DNA from: JAFAGX01 sp963759875
Lineage (GTDB): Bacteria > Acidobacteriota > Terriglobia > Terriglobales > Acidobacteriaceae
DNA: 64,000 bases
Reading direction: 5' to 3'
NCBI GenBank assembly: GCA_963759875.1
Contig: CAVXBB010000015.1
Span: 930,001-994,000, forward strand
Position 1 is the first letter of the stretch; each line of letters begins with the position of its first letter. Shown in pieces: positions 9,144-18,196 of the stretch. The notes beneath the pieces were generated by a model that was given only the letters and a program-made list of their open reading frames with translations, was not told the DNA's origin and did not search any database. The translations under genes and the position numbers were made by a program.

Positions 9144-10034
9144 ATGGATTCGATATACTTCAACATGAATGTCAATGATGATCTCAGGCGGCAACGGCTG
9201 TACGACGGCCAGCTGTTTGTCTATTCCCCGACTGCTGGTTCGCTCGCGTTCTGCGATTTCGCAAAAGAAATGGTTCGTCAGGCGTTTGGCTCCCTGGATC
9301 CAGAAACCGCACAGTTTTCGATGCCAGTGGAAGAATATGCTGCACTGCTTGCCGACCTCAAGCCGAAGTTCATCCATCACCCGCGCTCTAAGGAATGCAT
9401 TCAGGGTCTTCTGCGAGATCTCAAATGCGACCTGAATAAGACCTACTTCGATGTACCCCGGCTGCGGACCTCTACCAGCGACAACTATCTCACCTCGGGC
9501 ATTGCTTATGCATTTCACATGCATCGCGACACTTGGTACTCGGCTCCGTTCTCGCAGATCAATTGGTGGATTCCCGTGTATGACCTCACACAAGAAAATA
9601 CGATGGCTTTTCATCCTTTCTACTGGAGCCATCCAGTCCGCAATGGTTCCCGTGATTACAATTACACTGAGTGGAATCGCGAAAGCCGTAAGGATGCCGC
9701 AAAGCACATCAAAGGTGACACGCGCAAGCAACCGAAGGCAGAAGAACCCATTGATCCCGACCCGCAGATCCGTTTTGTGGCCCCGGCTGGAAGTATCCTT
9801 CTATTCTCCGCTGCCCAGATGCACTCCAGCGTGCGCAACACGTCAGGGCGGACCCGGATCAGCATCGACTTTCGCACCGTGCATGTGGATGATGTCGTAG
9901 CACATCGTGGCGCTCCTAATATCGATTCAGAATGCACCGGAACTACCATGCGGGATTATCTGCGAGGCACGGATCTGTCTCATGTTAGCGAAGAGATTTG
10001 CGTGGAGTATGACACACAGCCTTCCCCTGCTTAA
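9144..10034 (+). CDS. PhyH-like Fe(II)/2-oxoglutarate oxygenase
   Basis: Probable non-haem iron, 2-oxoglutarate-dependent oxygenase of the phytanoyl-CoA dioxygenase type. The iron triad is visible as HMHRDTW (His and Asp around residues 124-130) and a distal His in AAQMHSSV near residue 225, followed by GRTRISIDFR, whose Arg would bind 2-oxoglutarate. The 296-residue length suits the family. GAGGGAGG lies a few bases before the ATG, a strong ribosome binding site that fixes the start. In this operon it may hydroxylate a sugar or a sugar-linked acyl or amino substituent; the substrate is unknown. Confidence 0.8.
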   Translation: MDSIYFNMNVNDDLRRQRLYDGQLFVYSPTAGSLAFCDFAKEMVRQAFGSLDPETAQFSMPVEEYAALLADLKPKFIHHPRSKECIQGLLRDLKCDLNKTYFDVPRLRTSTSDNYLTSGIAYAFHMHRDTWYSAPFSQINWWIPVYDLTQENTMAFHPFYWSHPVRNGSRDYNYTEWNRESRKDAAKHIKGDTRKQPKAEEPIDPDPQIRFVAPAGSILLFSAAQMHSSVRNTSGRTRISIDFRTVHVDDVVAHRGAPNIDSECTGTTMRDYLRGTDLSHVSEEICVEYDTQPSPA

Positions 10035-10061
10035 TGCGCGTCTGCATCGGAGGATTCAATT

Positions 10062-10871
10062 ATGAAAGTTGTGTTATTTTGTGGCGGGTTTGGAATGCGG
10101 CTCAAGGACTTTTCTGAGACCATTCCCAAGCCTCTGGTCAACATCGGTTACCGGCCTATCTTGTGGCATGTAATGAAGTATTACGCGCACCACGGCCACA
10201 AAGACTTCGTCCTTTGCTTGGGATATAAGGCCGATACCATCAAAAACTATTTCCTGAACTATAACGAGTGTCTCACGAATAACTTCGTGCTTGCCGAGGG
10301 AGGGAAGAAGGTAACTCTGCTCAATAGTGACATCCATGATTGGCGGATTACCTTCGTAGACACCGGAATTAATTCCAACATCGGACAGCGTTTAAAGGCG
10401 GTTGAGGAGCATCTGCAAGGGGAGGATATCTTTCTGGCGAATTATGTCGATGGGCTCAGTGATCTCCCGCTTACTCCTTATGTCGATCATTTTCTCGCAC
10501 GTGACAAGATCGCTAGTTTTCTGTGCGTAAAGCCGACCCAGACGTTTCATGTGGTCTCGGTGAACGGAGATGACTTGGTCAGTGACATCCAGCATGTGAC
10601 CGATGCTGGTCTTTGGATCAACGGCGGATACTTCATTTTTCGGAAGGAGATTTTTGAGTACCTGCGAGCAGGAGAAGAATTGGTGGTTGAGCCATTTCAG
10701 CGGCTCATCGCTGCCAATCAGTTGGTCGGCTACAAGTATGAAGGTTTCTGGGCATGCATGGATACCTTCAAAGAGAAGCAGCAACTCGAAGACCTTTACA
10801 CTCGCGGCAATGCTCCCTGGGAGGTTTGGAAAACAAGCCCGGAATATAAGGCCGAGACGATCCATGCTTAA
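10062..10871 (+). CDS. rfbF: Sugar-1-phosphate cytidylyltransferase-like (RfbF type)
   Basis: Nucleotidyltransferase that activates a sugar phosphate, most like glucose-1-phosphate cytidylyltransferase. GGFGMRL at residues 8-14 and IPKPLV form the nucleotide loop. RPILWHVMKYYAHHGHKDFVLCLGYKA, ITFVDTG and VDGLSDL near residue 129 follow the RfbF pattern closely, and GLWINGGYFIF is the later sugar-binding region. The 269 residues match family length. No clear CDP-glucose 4,6-dehydratase lies beside it, so the downstream SDR or an enzyme elsewhere would have to continue the pathway. A GGAGG sequence precedes the ATG. Confidence 0.82.
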   Translation: MKVVLFCGGFGMRLKDFSETIPKPLVNIGYRPILWHVMKYYAHHGHKDFVLCLGYKADTIKNYFLNYNECLTNNFVLAEGGKKVTLLNSDIHDWRITFVDTGINSNIGQRLKAVEEHLQGEDIFLANYVDGLSDLPLTPYVDHFLARDKIASFLCVKPTQTFHVVSVNGDDLVSDIQHVTDAGLWINGGYFIFRKEIFEYLRAGEELVVEPFQRLIAANQLVGYKYEGFWACMDTFKEKQQLEDLYTRGNAPWEVWKTSPEYKAETIHA

Positions 10872-11523
10872 CTTGCAGCTCACCAAGCCCCAAGGTTCGC
10901 CTTTCCGGGTTCTTTGTCTCGGTTCGCATTGCGACGACATCGAGATCGGTTGTGGGGGAACTATTCTTCGTTTACTCGAACAGCGTCCCAATATTGCTGT
11001 TCACTGGATCGTCTTCAGTTCAACTCCAGCACGCGCTGAGGAAGCGCGGAGTTGCGCGGCAAAGTTCCTGGAAAAAGCCGCGGAGAAAGACGTTGTCATC
11101 AAAGAATTTGCAGACGGTTTTCTGCCCTACGTGGGCCGCGACGTAAAAACGTTTTTTGAGGAGCTCAAGGGTCGTATATCTCCGGATCTGATCTTTACGC
11201 ATTACCGCAATGATCTGCACCAGGACCATCGACTCATTTGCGAGCTCACTTGGAACACTTGGCGTGATCATCTCATTTTGGAATACGAGGTGCCCAAGTA
11301 CGACGGCGACTTCGGCAATCCAAACCTGTTTGTCGAGCTTGACGAGTCGTTGTGCCGTCGCAAGACGCGATGCATCTTCGACCACTTTTTCACCCAACAG
11401 CAAAAACACTGGTTTTCCGAGGAAACTCTCCTGGCAGTACTCCGGCTGCGTGGTATGGAGTGCCGTGCGACGACCAAGCATGCGGAGGCCTTCTATTCCC
11501 GCAAGCTTGCTCTAGCTATTTAG
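10864..11523 (+). CDS. PIG-L / LmbE-like deacetylase
   Basis: Zinc-dependent N-deacetylase fold of 219 residues. GSHCDDIEIGCGG (residues 20-32) replaces the usual PHPDDEXXG motif and keeps His-Asp-Asp. A second metal motif, NDLHQDHR, follows FTHYR. Family members remove acetyl groups from N-acetylated sugars or related amides. The open frame extends upstream into the cytidylyltransferase, but the family sequence begins at the ATG at 10864, which overlaps the previous stop by eight bases, indicating coupling. Together with the C-methyltransferase and oxygenase it points to an amino- or amide-bearing sugar. Confidence 0.87.
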   Translation: MLNLQLTKPQGSPFRVLCLGSHCDDIEIGCGGTILRLLEQRPNIAVHWIVFSSTPARAEEARSCAAKFLEKAAEKDVVIKEFADGFLPYVGRDVKTFFEELKGRISPDLIFTHYRNDLHQDHRLICELTWNTWRDHLILEYEVPKYDGDFGNPNLFVELDESLCRRKTRCIFDHFFTQQQKHWFSEETLLAVLRLRGMECRATTKHAEAFYSRKLALAI

Positions 11524-11560
11524 CGCCAACGCAACCAATTTACTTACACCTGAGGTTCCG

Positions 11561-12655
11561 ATGAAAGTACTAGTTACAGGTCACAACGGCTATATCGGTT
11601 CAGTAATGGTACCCATGCTCCAGTCAGCCGGACATGAGGTCTGCGGGATGGATATCTATCTCTTCGAGGACTGCACTTTCGGTGAAGATCATCTCTCAGT
11701 TCCCGCGTTACGTAAAGATATTCGGGATGTCGAAGCGGAAGATCTCGAAGGATTTGATGCCGTGATTCATCTTGCGGCCTTATCTAACGATCCGCTGGGC
11801 AATCTGAACGCTGACTGCACCTATGACATAAATCACCGTGCTTCCGTGCGGCTCGCCCGCATGTGCAAGCAGGCCAGTGTTCCACGATACCTGTACGCAT
11901 CCTCCTGCAGCCTTTACGGCGTTTCCGGCGGGGACGGTATGCTGAGGGAAGATGCCGCGTTCAATCCGATCACGCCTTATGGGGAGTCGAAGGTTCTCAG
12001 TGAACGTGACATCGCCCCTCTTGCCGATGAGAATTTTAGCCCAACTTTTCTGCGCAATGCCACCGCCTACGGCGTTTCACCACGATTGCGTGCAGACGTG
12101 GTGGTGAACAATCTGGTGGGCTACGCATATACGACGGGCGAAGTCCTGATTCAGAGTGACGGAACACCTTGGCGTCCGCTGGTGCATATAGAGGATATTT
12201 CGCGGGCATTTCTCGCCGTGTTACATGCCCCGAGAGAGCTCGTTCACAACCAGGCCTTCAATGTTGGTTTAAGCAGTGAGAACTACCAGATTCGGGACCT
12301 TGCCCAGATGGTGCAGGAGATCGTGCCCGGCAGCAAGGTAAAGTATGCGGAGGGCGGCGGCCCGGACCCGCGCTGCTACAAAGTGGATTGCAGCAAGATT
12401 AGGTCGATGTTGCCGGAATTTAAACCCACACGGACGGTCCGCAGCGGAATGGAGCAGCTTCACGCAGCGTTCCGGCAGAACGGTTTAACGCGCGAGGAGT
12501 TTCTGGGTACAAAGTACCTGCGCATCAAACAGATTACGAAATTGATGAGCAAACACCTGCTTAGCTCGGAATTGCGTTGGAGCGGTCCAGAAATGCCTAT
12601 CCATGAGACGAACACGGATGGCACTTCTCGAGCTGAGAGAATTTTAAGAACGTAG
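11561..12655 (+). CDS. NAD-dependent epimerase/dehydratase (extended SDR)
   Basis: Rossmann-fold nucleotide-sugar epimerase, dehydratase or reductase of 364 residues. The cofactor loop is GHNGYIG at residues 7-13, and the catalytic dyad is the YGESK motif with Tyr 140 and Lys 144. Other hallmarks are VIHLAALSNDPLG, YASSCSLYG, LRNATAYG and RPLVHIEDISRAF. The precise substrate cannot be read from sequence; its position after cytidylyltransferase, C-methyltransferase and epimerase genes suggests the keto-deoxysugar intermediate. The last roughly 35 residues look divergent and hydrophilic. It is followed by the flippase gene after 18 bases. Confidence 0.87.
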   Translation: MKVLVTGHNGYIGSVMVPMLQSAGHEVCGMDIYLFEDCTFGEDHLSVPALRKDIRDVEAEDLEGFDAVIHLAALSNDPLGNLNADCTYDINHRASVRLARMCKQASVPRYLYASSCSLYGVSGGDGMLREDAAFNPITPYGESKVLSERDIAPLADENFSPTFLRNATAYGVSPRLRADVVVNNLVGYAYTTGEVLIQSDGTPWRPLVHIEDISRAFLAVLHAPRELVHNQAFNVGLSSENYQIRDLAQMVQEIVPGSKVKYAEGGGPDPRCYKVDCSKIRSMLPEFKPTRTVRSGMEQLHAAFRQNGLTREEFLGTKYLRIKQITKLMSKHLLSSELRWSGPEMPIHETNTDGTSRAERILRT

Positions 12656-12673
12656 GTTAGTTGGCATTTAGCA

Positions 12674-14236
12674 ATGCTCAGTAAACGAATCACAAGCAAC
12701 ATTTTGTCGAATTGGATGGCGCTGGCGGTCTCGACTGCAGTGGGGTTTTTCCTCACGCCTTTCGTTGTCCATCACCTGGGGAATGTTGCCTACGGGGTGT
12801 GGGTGCTGGTTGTTTCCTTAAGCTCCTACATGACGCTGCTCGATTTTGGAATGCGTGGTGCGGTGATGCGCTATGTTTCCAAAGGAACTGCTCAGGGCAA
12901 CCATGCCGAGGCTCAAGAGGCGGTCGCGGCCGCGCTATGGATTCGAATCTGGATCAGTTTCGGCGTATTTGCTGCGGGCGTACTGTTTGCCTGGATTTTC
13001 TCTCGGCTTTTCAGCATTCCCGTGGGTATGCAGCAGACGGCACGGTTGGCGATTCTCTTAACCGCCTTCACCGTCAGCATGAATTTATGGTGCGGCGTCT
13101 TTGGAGGCGTGCTGATCGCGCTGCATCGCTACGACCGGCTGAGCCTTGTCACCATATTGCAGACGGCTTGCCGCGCAGTTGGCTTCGTGTGGCTGCTGCA
13201 ACGCGGGGACAGCTTCCTGGCATTGGCTCTGTGGGAGTTGTGCACAGCATTCGTCTCCAATACCTTGTTGCTCGTATTTGCGTTCAGGTCATATCCCCAG
13301 CTACGAATCAACTTTCGGCGGCCTTCCAAACAAACCCTGCAGAAGATCTGGACTTATAGCTTTTACGCCCTACTCATCAATTTGGCTGTGCAGGTGGTGA
13401 ATTACACAGACAACGTCGTCGTCGGAACATTCACGTCAACGACCGCCGTCACTTTCTATGCAATCGGCGGAAGTTTGATCATGTACGCTCGCCAAATCGT
13501 AGCTTCGATGACCACGACATTCGGGCCGTTAGCCAGCACATTTGAAGCCCAGGGAAGCCAAAAAGATCTGCGCCGACTCCTTATTAATGGCACCCGAGCT
13601 GCTTTGTTGGTTTCGCTACCGGTTGAGCTAGCTTTGTTCTTGCGCGGCGAAACTTTCATTTCCCTCTGGATGGGCCCGCAATACGCCCATCCTTCTGGAA
13701 CCGTACTGCGAATCTTGTTGCTTTCCCTCATTGTTTGCACCGGTAGCGCGGCATCAGGGGGAATTGTGTACGGAATGGAAAAACACAAACGGGTTGCCAA
13801 GTGGGGTTTGATGGAGGCTGCCGCCAACCTTGGTCTTAGCATTTTTTTGGTGCGGCGAATCGGTATCGACGGTGTCGCGTGGGGCACCACAATTCCAAGC
13901 TTAATTATCGAGATGGTGTACTGGCCACCCTACATTTGCCACTTGGTCGACATCCGCTTGGGGACTTACGTTTGGCAGACCTGGATACGCACCGGGCTGG
14001 CGGCGCTTCCATACGCCGTAGGATGCTACATGGTCGAGCGATTTTGGCCTGCCCACAACCTGGCATTTTTCCTTCTCCAGATCGCCCTAATGTTGCCTCT
14101 ATTCCCATTGACACTGGCGGTTGTGTTTCGTAGAGAGATAACCCCAATCTTGATCAAGCGCTTCCCTCAATTGACCCGTTTTGCAGTAAATAGCCGTAGG
14201 AATGAATATCAATCCTCATTCACCTCTATTCCGTGA
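12674..14236 (+). CDS. Wzx-like oligosaccharide flippase
   Basis: A polytopic membrane protein of 520 residues in the polysaccharide transport (MATE-like) superfamily, predicted to move lipid-linked repeat units across the inner membrane. The N-terminus, ITSNILSNWMALAVSTAVGFFLTPFVVHHLG, and the next helix with YGVWVLVVSLSSYMTLLDFGM are typical. About a dozen hydrophobic segments follow, including YTDNVVVGTF. Its last 35 bases overlap the next glycosyltransferase. A flippase inside the operon indicates Wzx-dependent rather than ABC-dependent export. Confidence 0.88.
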   Translation: MLSKRITSNILSNWMALAVSTAVGFFLTPFVVHHLGNVAYGVWVLVVSLSSYMTLLDFGMRGAVMRYVSKGTAQGNHAEAQEAVAAALWIRIWISFGVFAAGVLFAWIFSRLFSIPVGMQQTARLAILLTAFTVSMNLWCGVFGGVLIALHRYDRLSLVTILQTACRAVGFVWLLQRGDSFLALALWELCTAFVSNTLLLVFAFRSYPQLRINFRRPSKQTLQKIWTYSFYALLINLAVQVVNYTDNVVVGTFTSTTAVTFYAIGGSLIMYARQIVASMTTTFGPLASTFEAQGSQKDLRRLLINGTRAALLVSLPVELALFLRGETFISLWMGPQYAHPSGTVLRILLLSLIVCTGSAASGGIVYGMEKHKRVAKWGLMEAAANLGLSIFLVRRIGIDGVAWGTTIPSLIIEMVYWPPYICHLVDIRLGTYVWQTWIRTGLAALPYAVGCYMVERFWPAHNLAFFLLQIALMLPLFPLTLAVVFRREITPILIKRFPQLTRFAVNSRRNEYQSSFTSIP

Positions 14237-15479
14237 GGTGGGTATCATTGCCTTGGTTCCTGATCGCTGGGGACCGTGCTGGCAAGCTCGTCACCACATC
14301 GCGACCCGACTGGCGAAGTTTTTTCATGTGGCGTGGATCGACCGCCCGCCGTCTTGGCAGGAGTCGCTCCGATGGTTCGTGCGACCGCCAAAGCTCAGCG
14401 AAGCGAGCACAGTGCCGGAAAACTTTAGCGTGCATCAAGCAAGTGCCTGGTTTCCCGAGGTGGGACGCCCACTTGGTTTACGGAATCGACTCGCGCGTCG
14501 GCGCCTGGAGAAAGCTCAACAGAAACTGCGTCAGCAAGGATGCTCGAAAATTGTTCTCTATCTCTGGCGGCCGGAGTTCGCCGACAGCCTCGATCTGCTA
14601 GATTGTGACTTAAGCTGCTTTCACATCGACGACGAGTACTCATTCTCTCCGCTGGAACGCGAACCTGATCCCAAAGAGGTTCAACTCCTTCGCAAGGTTG
14701 ATCAGGTCTTTATTCACTCGCCTGCGATGATGGAAAAAAAGGGGAAGTTGAACCCCAATACCCGGCTGGTTCCGAACGGGGTAGACTTCCAGCAGTACAC
14801 AGTCCCGACAGCTGAGCCTGACGAACTCAAGAGCATTTGCAAGCCGCGGATTGGTTATGCGGGCAATCTCAAACGTATGCTCGACTGGCATCTTTTGTTG
14901 GAGTTGAGCCGCCTCCATCCCGAGTGGTCGTTTGTTTTCGTCGGCCGCATGTTGCCTCATTTTGAAGTTCAACAAATTTCCAAGCAGCTTTCCGAACGCG
15001 AGAATGTACACATTCTCGGGCCTTACCCGACGGACCAAGTTCCATCGTATGTCCAGCATTTCGACGTTTGCATGATGCCGTACAAACTAGACGACTATAC
15101 CAAGTACATTTACCCACTGAAGCTGCATGAATACTTGGCCAGCGGTAAGCCGGTTATAGGGTCGCCAATTCCGGCATTGCAGGCATTTAGAGAAGTAGTT
15201 TTGCTGGCCGATGGTGCGCAAGAGTGGTCGGACCAACTTACCCGGGCTCTCTCATCTCAGGAGAACACTTTAGAGCGTAGCGAGGGTCGCCGAGCAGTAG
15301 CCGCAATGCATGATTGGAATCTCCTCGTAGAAAGCATAGCGACCACACTGGCCAGCCACTTGGGGCTGGCAGTCCCGGCGTCCGGTACTGAGAATTTGCA
15401 GTGTGCAGATAGGCTCGGCTCGTCAAAAGAACGGAGCCGGCACAATCGGATAGTGGATTTCGCTTTGAACAAAACTTAG
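14202..15479 (+). CDS. Glycosyltransferase, GT-B fold (GT1/GT4-like)
   Basis: A 425-residue glycosyltransferase. The N-terminal half begins IIALVPDRWGPCWQARHHIATRLAKFF, then an HIDDEYSFSPLE segment and LVPNGVDFQQY, the usual hinge phrase of GT4 enzymes. The donor half carries IGYAGNLKRMLDWHLL, FVFVGRM and PYKLDDYTKYIYPLKLHEYLASGKPV, with the conserved Lys/Glu of the nucleotide-sugar site. The start overlaps the flippase stop by 35 bases. The last 40 residues are low in family character. It is the last gene of the first, tightly packed block. Confidence 0.85.
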   Translation: MNINPHSPLFREVGIIALVPDRWGPCWQARHHIATRLAKFFHVAWIDRPPSWQESLRWFVRPPKLSEASTVPENFSVHQASAWFPEVGRPLGLRNRLARRRLEKAQQKLRQQGCSKIVLYLWRPEFADSLDLLDCDLSCFHIDDEYSFSPLEREPDPKEVQLLRKVDQVFIHSPAMMEKKGKLNPNTRLVPNGVDFQQYTVPTAEPDELKSICKPRIGYAGNLKRMLDWHLLLELSRLHPEWSFVFVGRMLPHFEVQQISKQLSERENVHILGPYPTDQVPSYVQHFDVCMMPYKLDDYTKYIYPLKLHEYLASGKPVIGSPIPALQAFREVVLLADGAQEWSDQLTRALSSQENTLERSEGRRAVAAMHDWNLLVESIATTLASHLGLAVPASGTENLQCADRLGSSKERSRHNRIVDFALNKT

Positions 15480-15609
15480 ACCACGTGACCCTGGCCGGCT
15501 GATGATCGGCTCGCCAGCCAGGCAATGGAATTCAGGAATAAGTTCGATAAATCGTGGTTATTAATTATTTCAGGCTAACGAGACCTTGGAAAGCGGAGGA
15601 ATAGGCTGT

Positions 15610-18066
15610 ATGGGTAAGCTTCGTTGTTTGTTGTACCCCCTACTTTGGACCATTTTGCCGATGCCATGGTTGATGGGTCAGGTGTGCCAAACGGGTACGA
15701 CGTGTGTTCTGACCCAGCATAACGACGTCAGTCGCACTGGCCAGAATCTGCAGGAGACCACACTTAATACCGCCAATGTTAACGTGACGGATTTCGGTGA
15801 ACTGCTTTCGATTCCAGTCACCGGTAACATTTTCGCCCAGCCACTATACGTTTCTAATTTGAGCATCGCAGGCGCAACGCACAATGTTTTATACGTTTCC
15901 ACATCAGAGAACTATATCTACGCCTTTGATGCGGATACTGGCGCAACGCTGTGGTCACTTGGACAGAACGCTCTAGGAACGCCAGTACCGGGCCAGGATA
16001 TCTGTGTGACCGACCGCACCGAATGCCCGTACACAGATGTGATCCCGGACATTGGAATCTTGGCTACACCGGTAATAGATCCCGTAGGCGAAACCCTTTA
16101 TGAGGTCGTTAATTTTAAAGAGAATGGCAACTACCATTTTCAGCTGCACGCTTTGGATCTCACAACCGGAGCGGAAAAATTCGGCGGACCGGCGGAAATC
16201 ACTGCTACTGGACTGAACCAATTGACCCAACTCGCCCGGCCTGGGCTTTTGTTAGCAAACAACATGGTTTATCTGGCAATGGGATCAGTTGGCGATTTTC
16301 CGACGTGGCATGGTTATGTGATCGCGTACGACGCCAGCACATTGCAGCAAGTCGCGGTGTTTAACTCAACCTCTCAGAACAATAATGTTGGCGGCGCTGG
16401 AATATGGCACTCGGGAAACGGGTTGGTCGCAGATGCTAATGGTGACGTTTATGCGGTGACCAGCAACGGCAATTTCGATGTGAACACGGGAGGCAAGGAT
16501 TACGGAAGCGCATATTTGAAGTTGAGCGGCAGCACGCTCTCAGTGATGGACTATTTTGTTCCGTACAATCAGGCATCGCTGAATCCGGAAAGTGACAACG
16601 TGGACCTTGGCAGTGGCGGGCCGCTTCTCATTCCGAACTCGACGTTGCTGGTGGGAACAGGAAAGGATGCAGTGCTGCGGGTCGTCGATACTACAAACAT
16701 GGGCAAGTACAATGCCAGCACCAATCAGAATGTGCAAAACATCAACAGTGCGACGAATGCTCCTGTCTTGGGTTCACCGGTCTACTGGAACAGCCCCAGC
16801 CTGGGACCTTTGATCTACCTGTGGGGATTGGCCGACGTTCTAAAAGCGTGGTCATTCACCGGTCAGGAGCTTAACCCCGCTCCCGTGTCCACCGGCACGA
16901 TCTCAGGTGCTCCTTCTGATGTAGCGGCTCTGTCGATTTCGGCTGATGGAACTACATCCGGTACTGGTATTCTCTGGGCTACCCGACCCATATCAGGAGT
17001 TTCCAATCCGGGGCCGACCGCCGGCATTGTGTACGCGTTCGACGCGAGCGACCTGACACACGAACTTTGGGATAGCCAGCAAAACAGTTCGCGCGATGCG
17101 TTGGGTGATTGGGCCAAATTCAATCCGCCGACCGTAGCTAACGGAAAGGTATACGTGCCCACGTTTTGTGCAGTGAGCGCACCGGGCTGTTCCGGGCAGT
17201 TAATGGTCTATGGGCTCATAGCGATGCCGGATTTTTCTGTTTCGGTATCCCCGTCCAGCCAATCGGTCAACCCTGGAAACTCTGCTTCTTTTATCGTGTA
17301 TGTGAGTCCGCAAGCTGGATTCAACGGGACCGTGACCCTAACTTGCTCGGGATTGCCTTCTGCCGCCACGTGCGTCCCGGCATCTGTGTCCATCGCGCCC
17401 GGTGCCACGCAGCAGGGCAGCGCTCCGTTAACTGTAAACACCAGTTCGTCCACTACCAATAACACGTACGCTTTCACCATTACCGCGACTGCGGGAACCC
17501 TGGCTCATTCAACCGGTGCCAGCTTGAGTGTGGGCACGGGGTCCGGGAACGCACCCTTCACCCTGACGTCCACACCGCTATCGCCGTCGACAATCACGCC
17601 TGGAAGTTCCGCGACATCCCAAATAGCTGTCGCACCCGTGGGCAGCTTCAATTCGTCCGTTAACCTGAGCTGCGCAATAACTCCAGCTACTTCGGTCCCA
17701 CCGAAATGCACGTTGAGTTCAGCTACTGTCGACGGTGCAAAAGGCACGGTAACGCTAACTGTGAACACCGCCGCGAGCACCGCGCTACTCAATAACTCAA
17801 AACCGTTTCCCGCCATCTTCTATGCCATCCTATTACCACTCTGTGGACTGGCTCTAGCCGGAACATCGCGACTCCGAAGAAAGCAACTAATGTACGGGAC
17901 GATGATGTTCGTGGCTTTATTGGCCATTGTTTCCATGGGAGCTTGTGGTGGCAGCTCCAGCAGCGGTGGTGGTGGCGGAACAACTGCAGGGAGCTACACG
18001 GCGACCGTCACCGGCACTGCGGGTACGGCGTCGCAGACAACAACTCTGACCGTCACGGTACAGTAA
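15610..18066 (+). CDS. Secreted PQQ-like beta-propeller protein with Ig repeats and internal membrane hairpin
   Basis: An 818-residue exported protein. The N-terminus is hydrophobic (LLYPLLWTILPMPWL). Residues to about 535 form a PQQ-like propeller starting LTQHNDVSRTGQN with repeated YAFDADTGATLW-type blades; no dehydrogenase catalytic residues were identified. Then comes an Ig-like repeat (SVSPSSQSVNPGNSASF) and a second one interrupted from residue 736 by two hydrophobic segments separated by RLRRKQ, ending in GACGG with Cys 779. A Gly/Ser linker and the final strands (TVTGTAGTASQTTTLTVTVQ) close the protein. GGAGGA nine bases upstream fixes the ATG at 15610 over a TTG at 15586. It is a close paralogue of the next gene. 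Confidence 0.8.
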   Translation: MGKLRCLLYPLLWTILPMPWLMGQVCQTGTTCVLTQHNDVSRTGQNLQETTLNTANVNVTDFGELLSIPVTGNIFAQPLYVSNLSIAGATHNVLYVSTSENYIYAFDADTGATLWSLGQNALGTPVPGQDICVTDRTECPYTDVIPDIGILATPVIDPVGETLYEVVNFKENGNYHFQLHALDLTTGAEKFGGPAEITATGLNQLTQLARPGLLLANNMVYLAMGSVGDFPTWHGYVIAYDASTLQQVAVFNSTSQNNNVGGAGIWHSGNGLVADANGDVYAVTSNGNFDVNTGGKDYGSAYLKLSGSTLSVMDYFVPYNQASLNPESDNVDLGSGGPLLIPNSTLLVGTGKDAVLRVVDTTNMGKYNASTNQNVQNINSATNAPVLGSPVYWNSPSLGPLIYLWGLADVLKAWSFTGQELNPAPVSTGTISGAPSDVAALSISADGTTSGTGILWATRPISGVSNPGPTAGIVYAFDASDLTHELWDSQQNSSRDALGDWAKFNPPTVANGKVYVPTFCAVSAPGCSGQLMVYGLIAMPDFSVSVSPSSQSVNPGNSASFIVYVSPQAGFNGTVTLTCSGLPSAATCVPASVSIAPGATQQGSAPLTVNTSSSTTNNTYAFTITATAGTLAHSTGASLSVGTGSGNAPFTLTSTPLSPSTITPGSSATSQIAVAPVGSFNSSVNLSCAITPATSVPPKCTLSSATVDGAKGTVTLTVNTAASTALLNNSKPFPAIFYAILLPLCGLALAGTSRLRRKQLMYGTMMFVALLAIVSMGACGGSSSSGGGGGTTAGSYTATVTGTAGTASQTTTLTVTVQ

Positions 18067-18196
18067 CTCGCAACTTGGCGGCAATGTTGCAGGTTCTTGT
18101 CTTTTCGATTGCACCTCGCCGCAACTGACATTTCGACGTACGATTGCGCCTTGAAACAGAAAGTAAGTGAACGACTGATCCCCTAAAGGTGTTGTG

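Noticed and set aside
9060..9731. 223-residue minus-strand open frame
   Set aside because: It runs antisense to the oxygenase gene, which has a strong ribosome binding site and family motifs.
12712..13359. 215-residue plus-strand frame
   Set aside because: Out-of-frame shadow of the flippase gene.
15490..15522. Hairpin after the last gene of the first operon
   Set aside because: CCTGGC/GCCAGG arms exist, but there is no T-tract and the inner pairing is poor, so I did not call a terminator.
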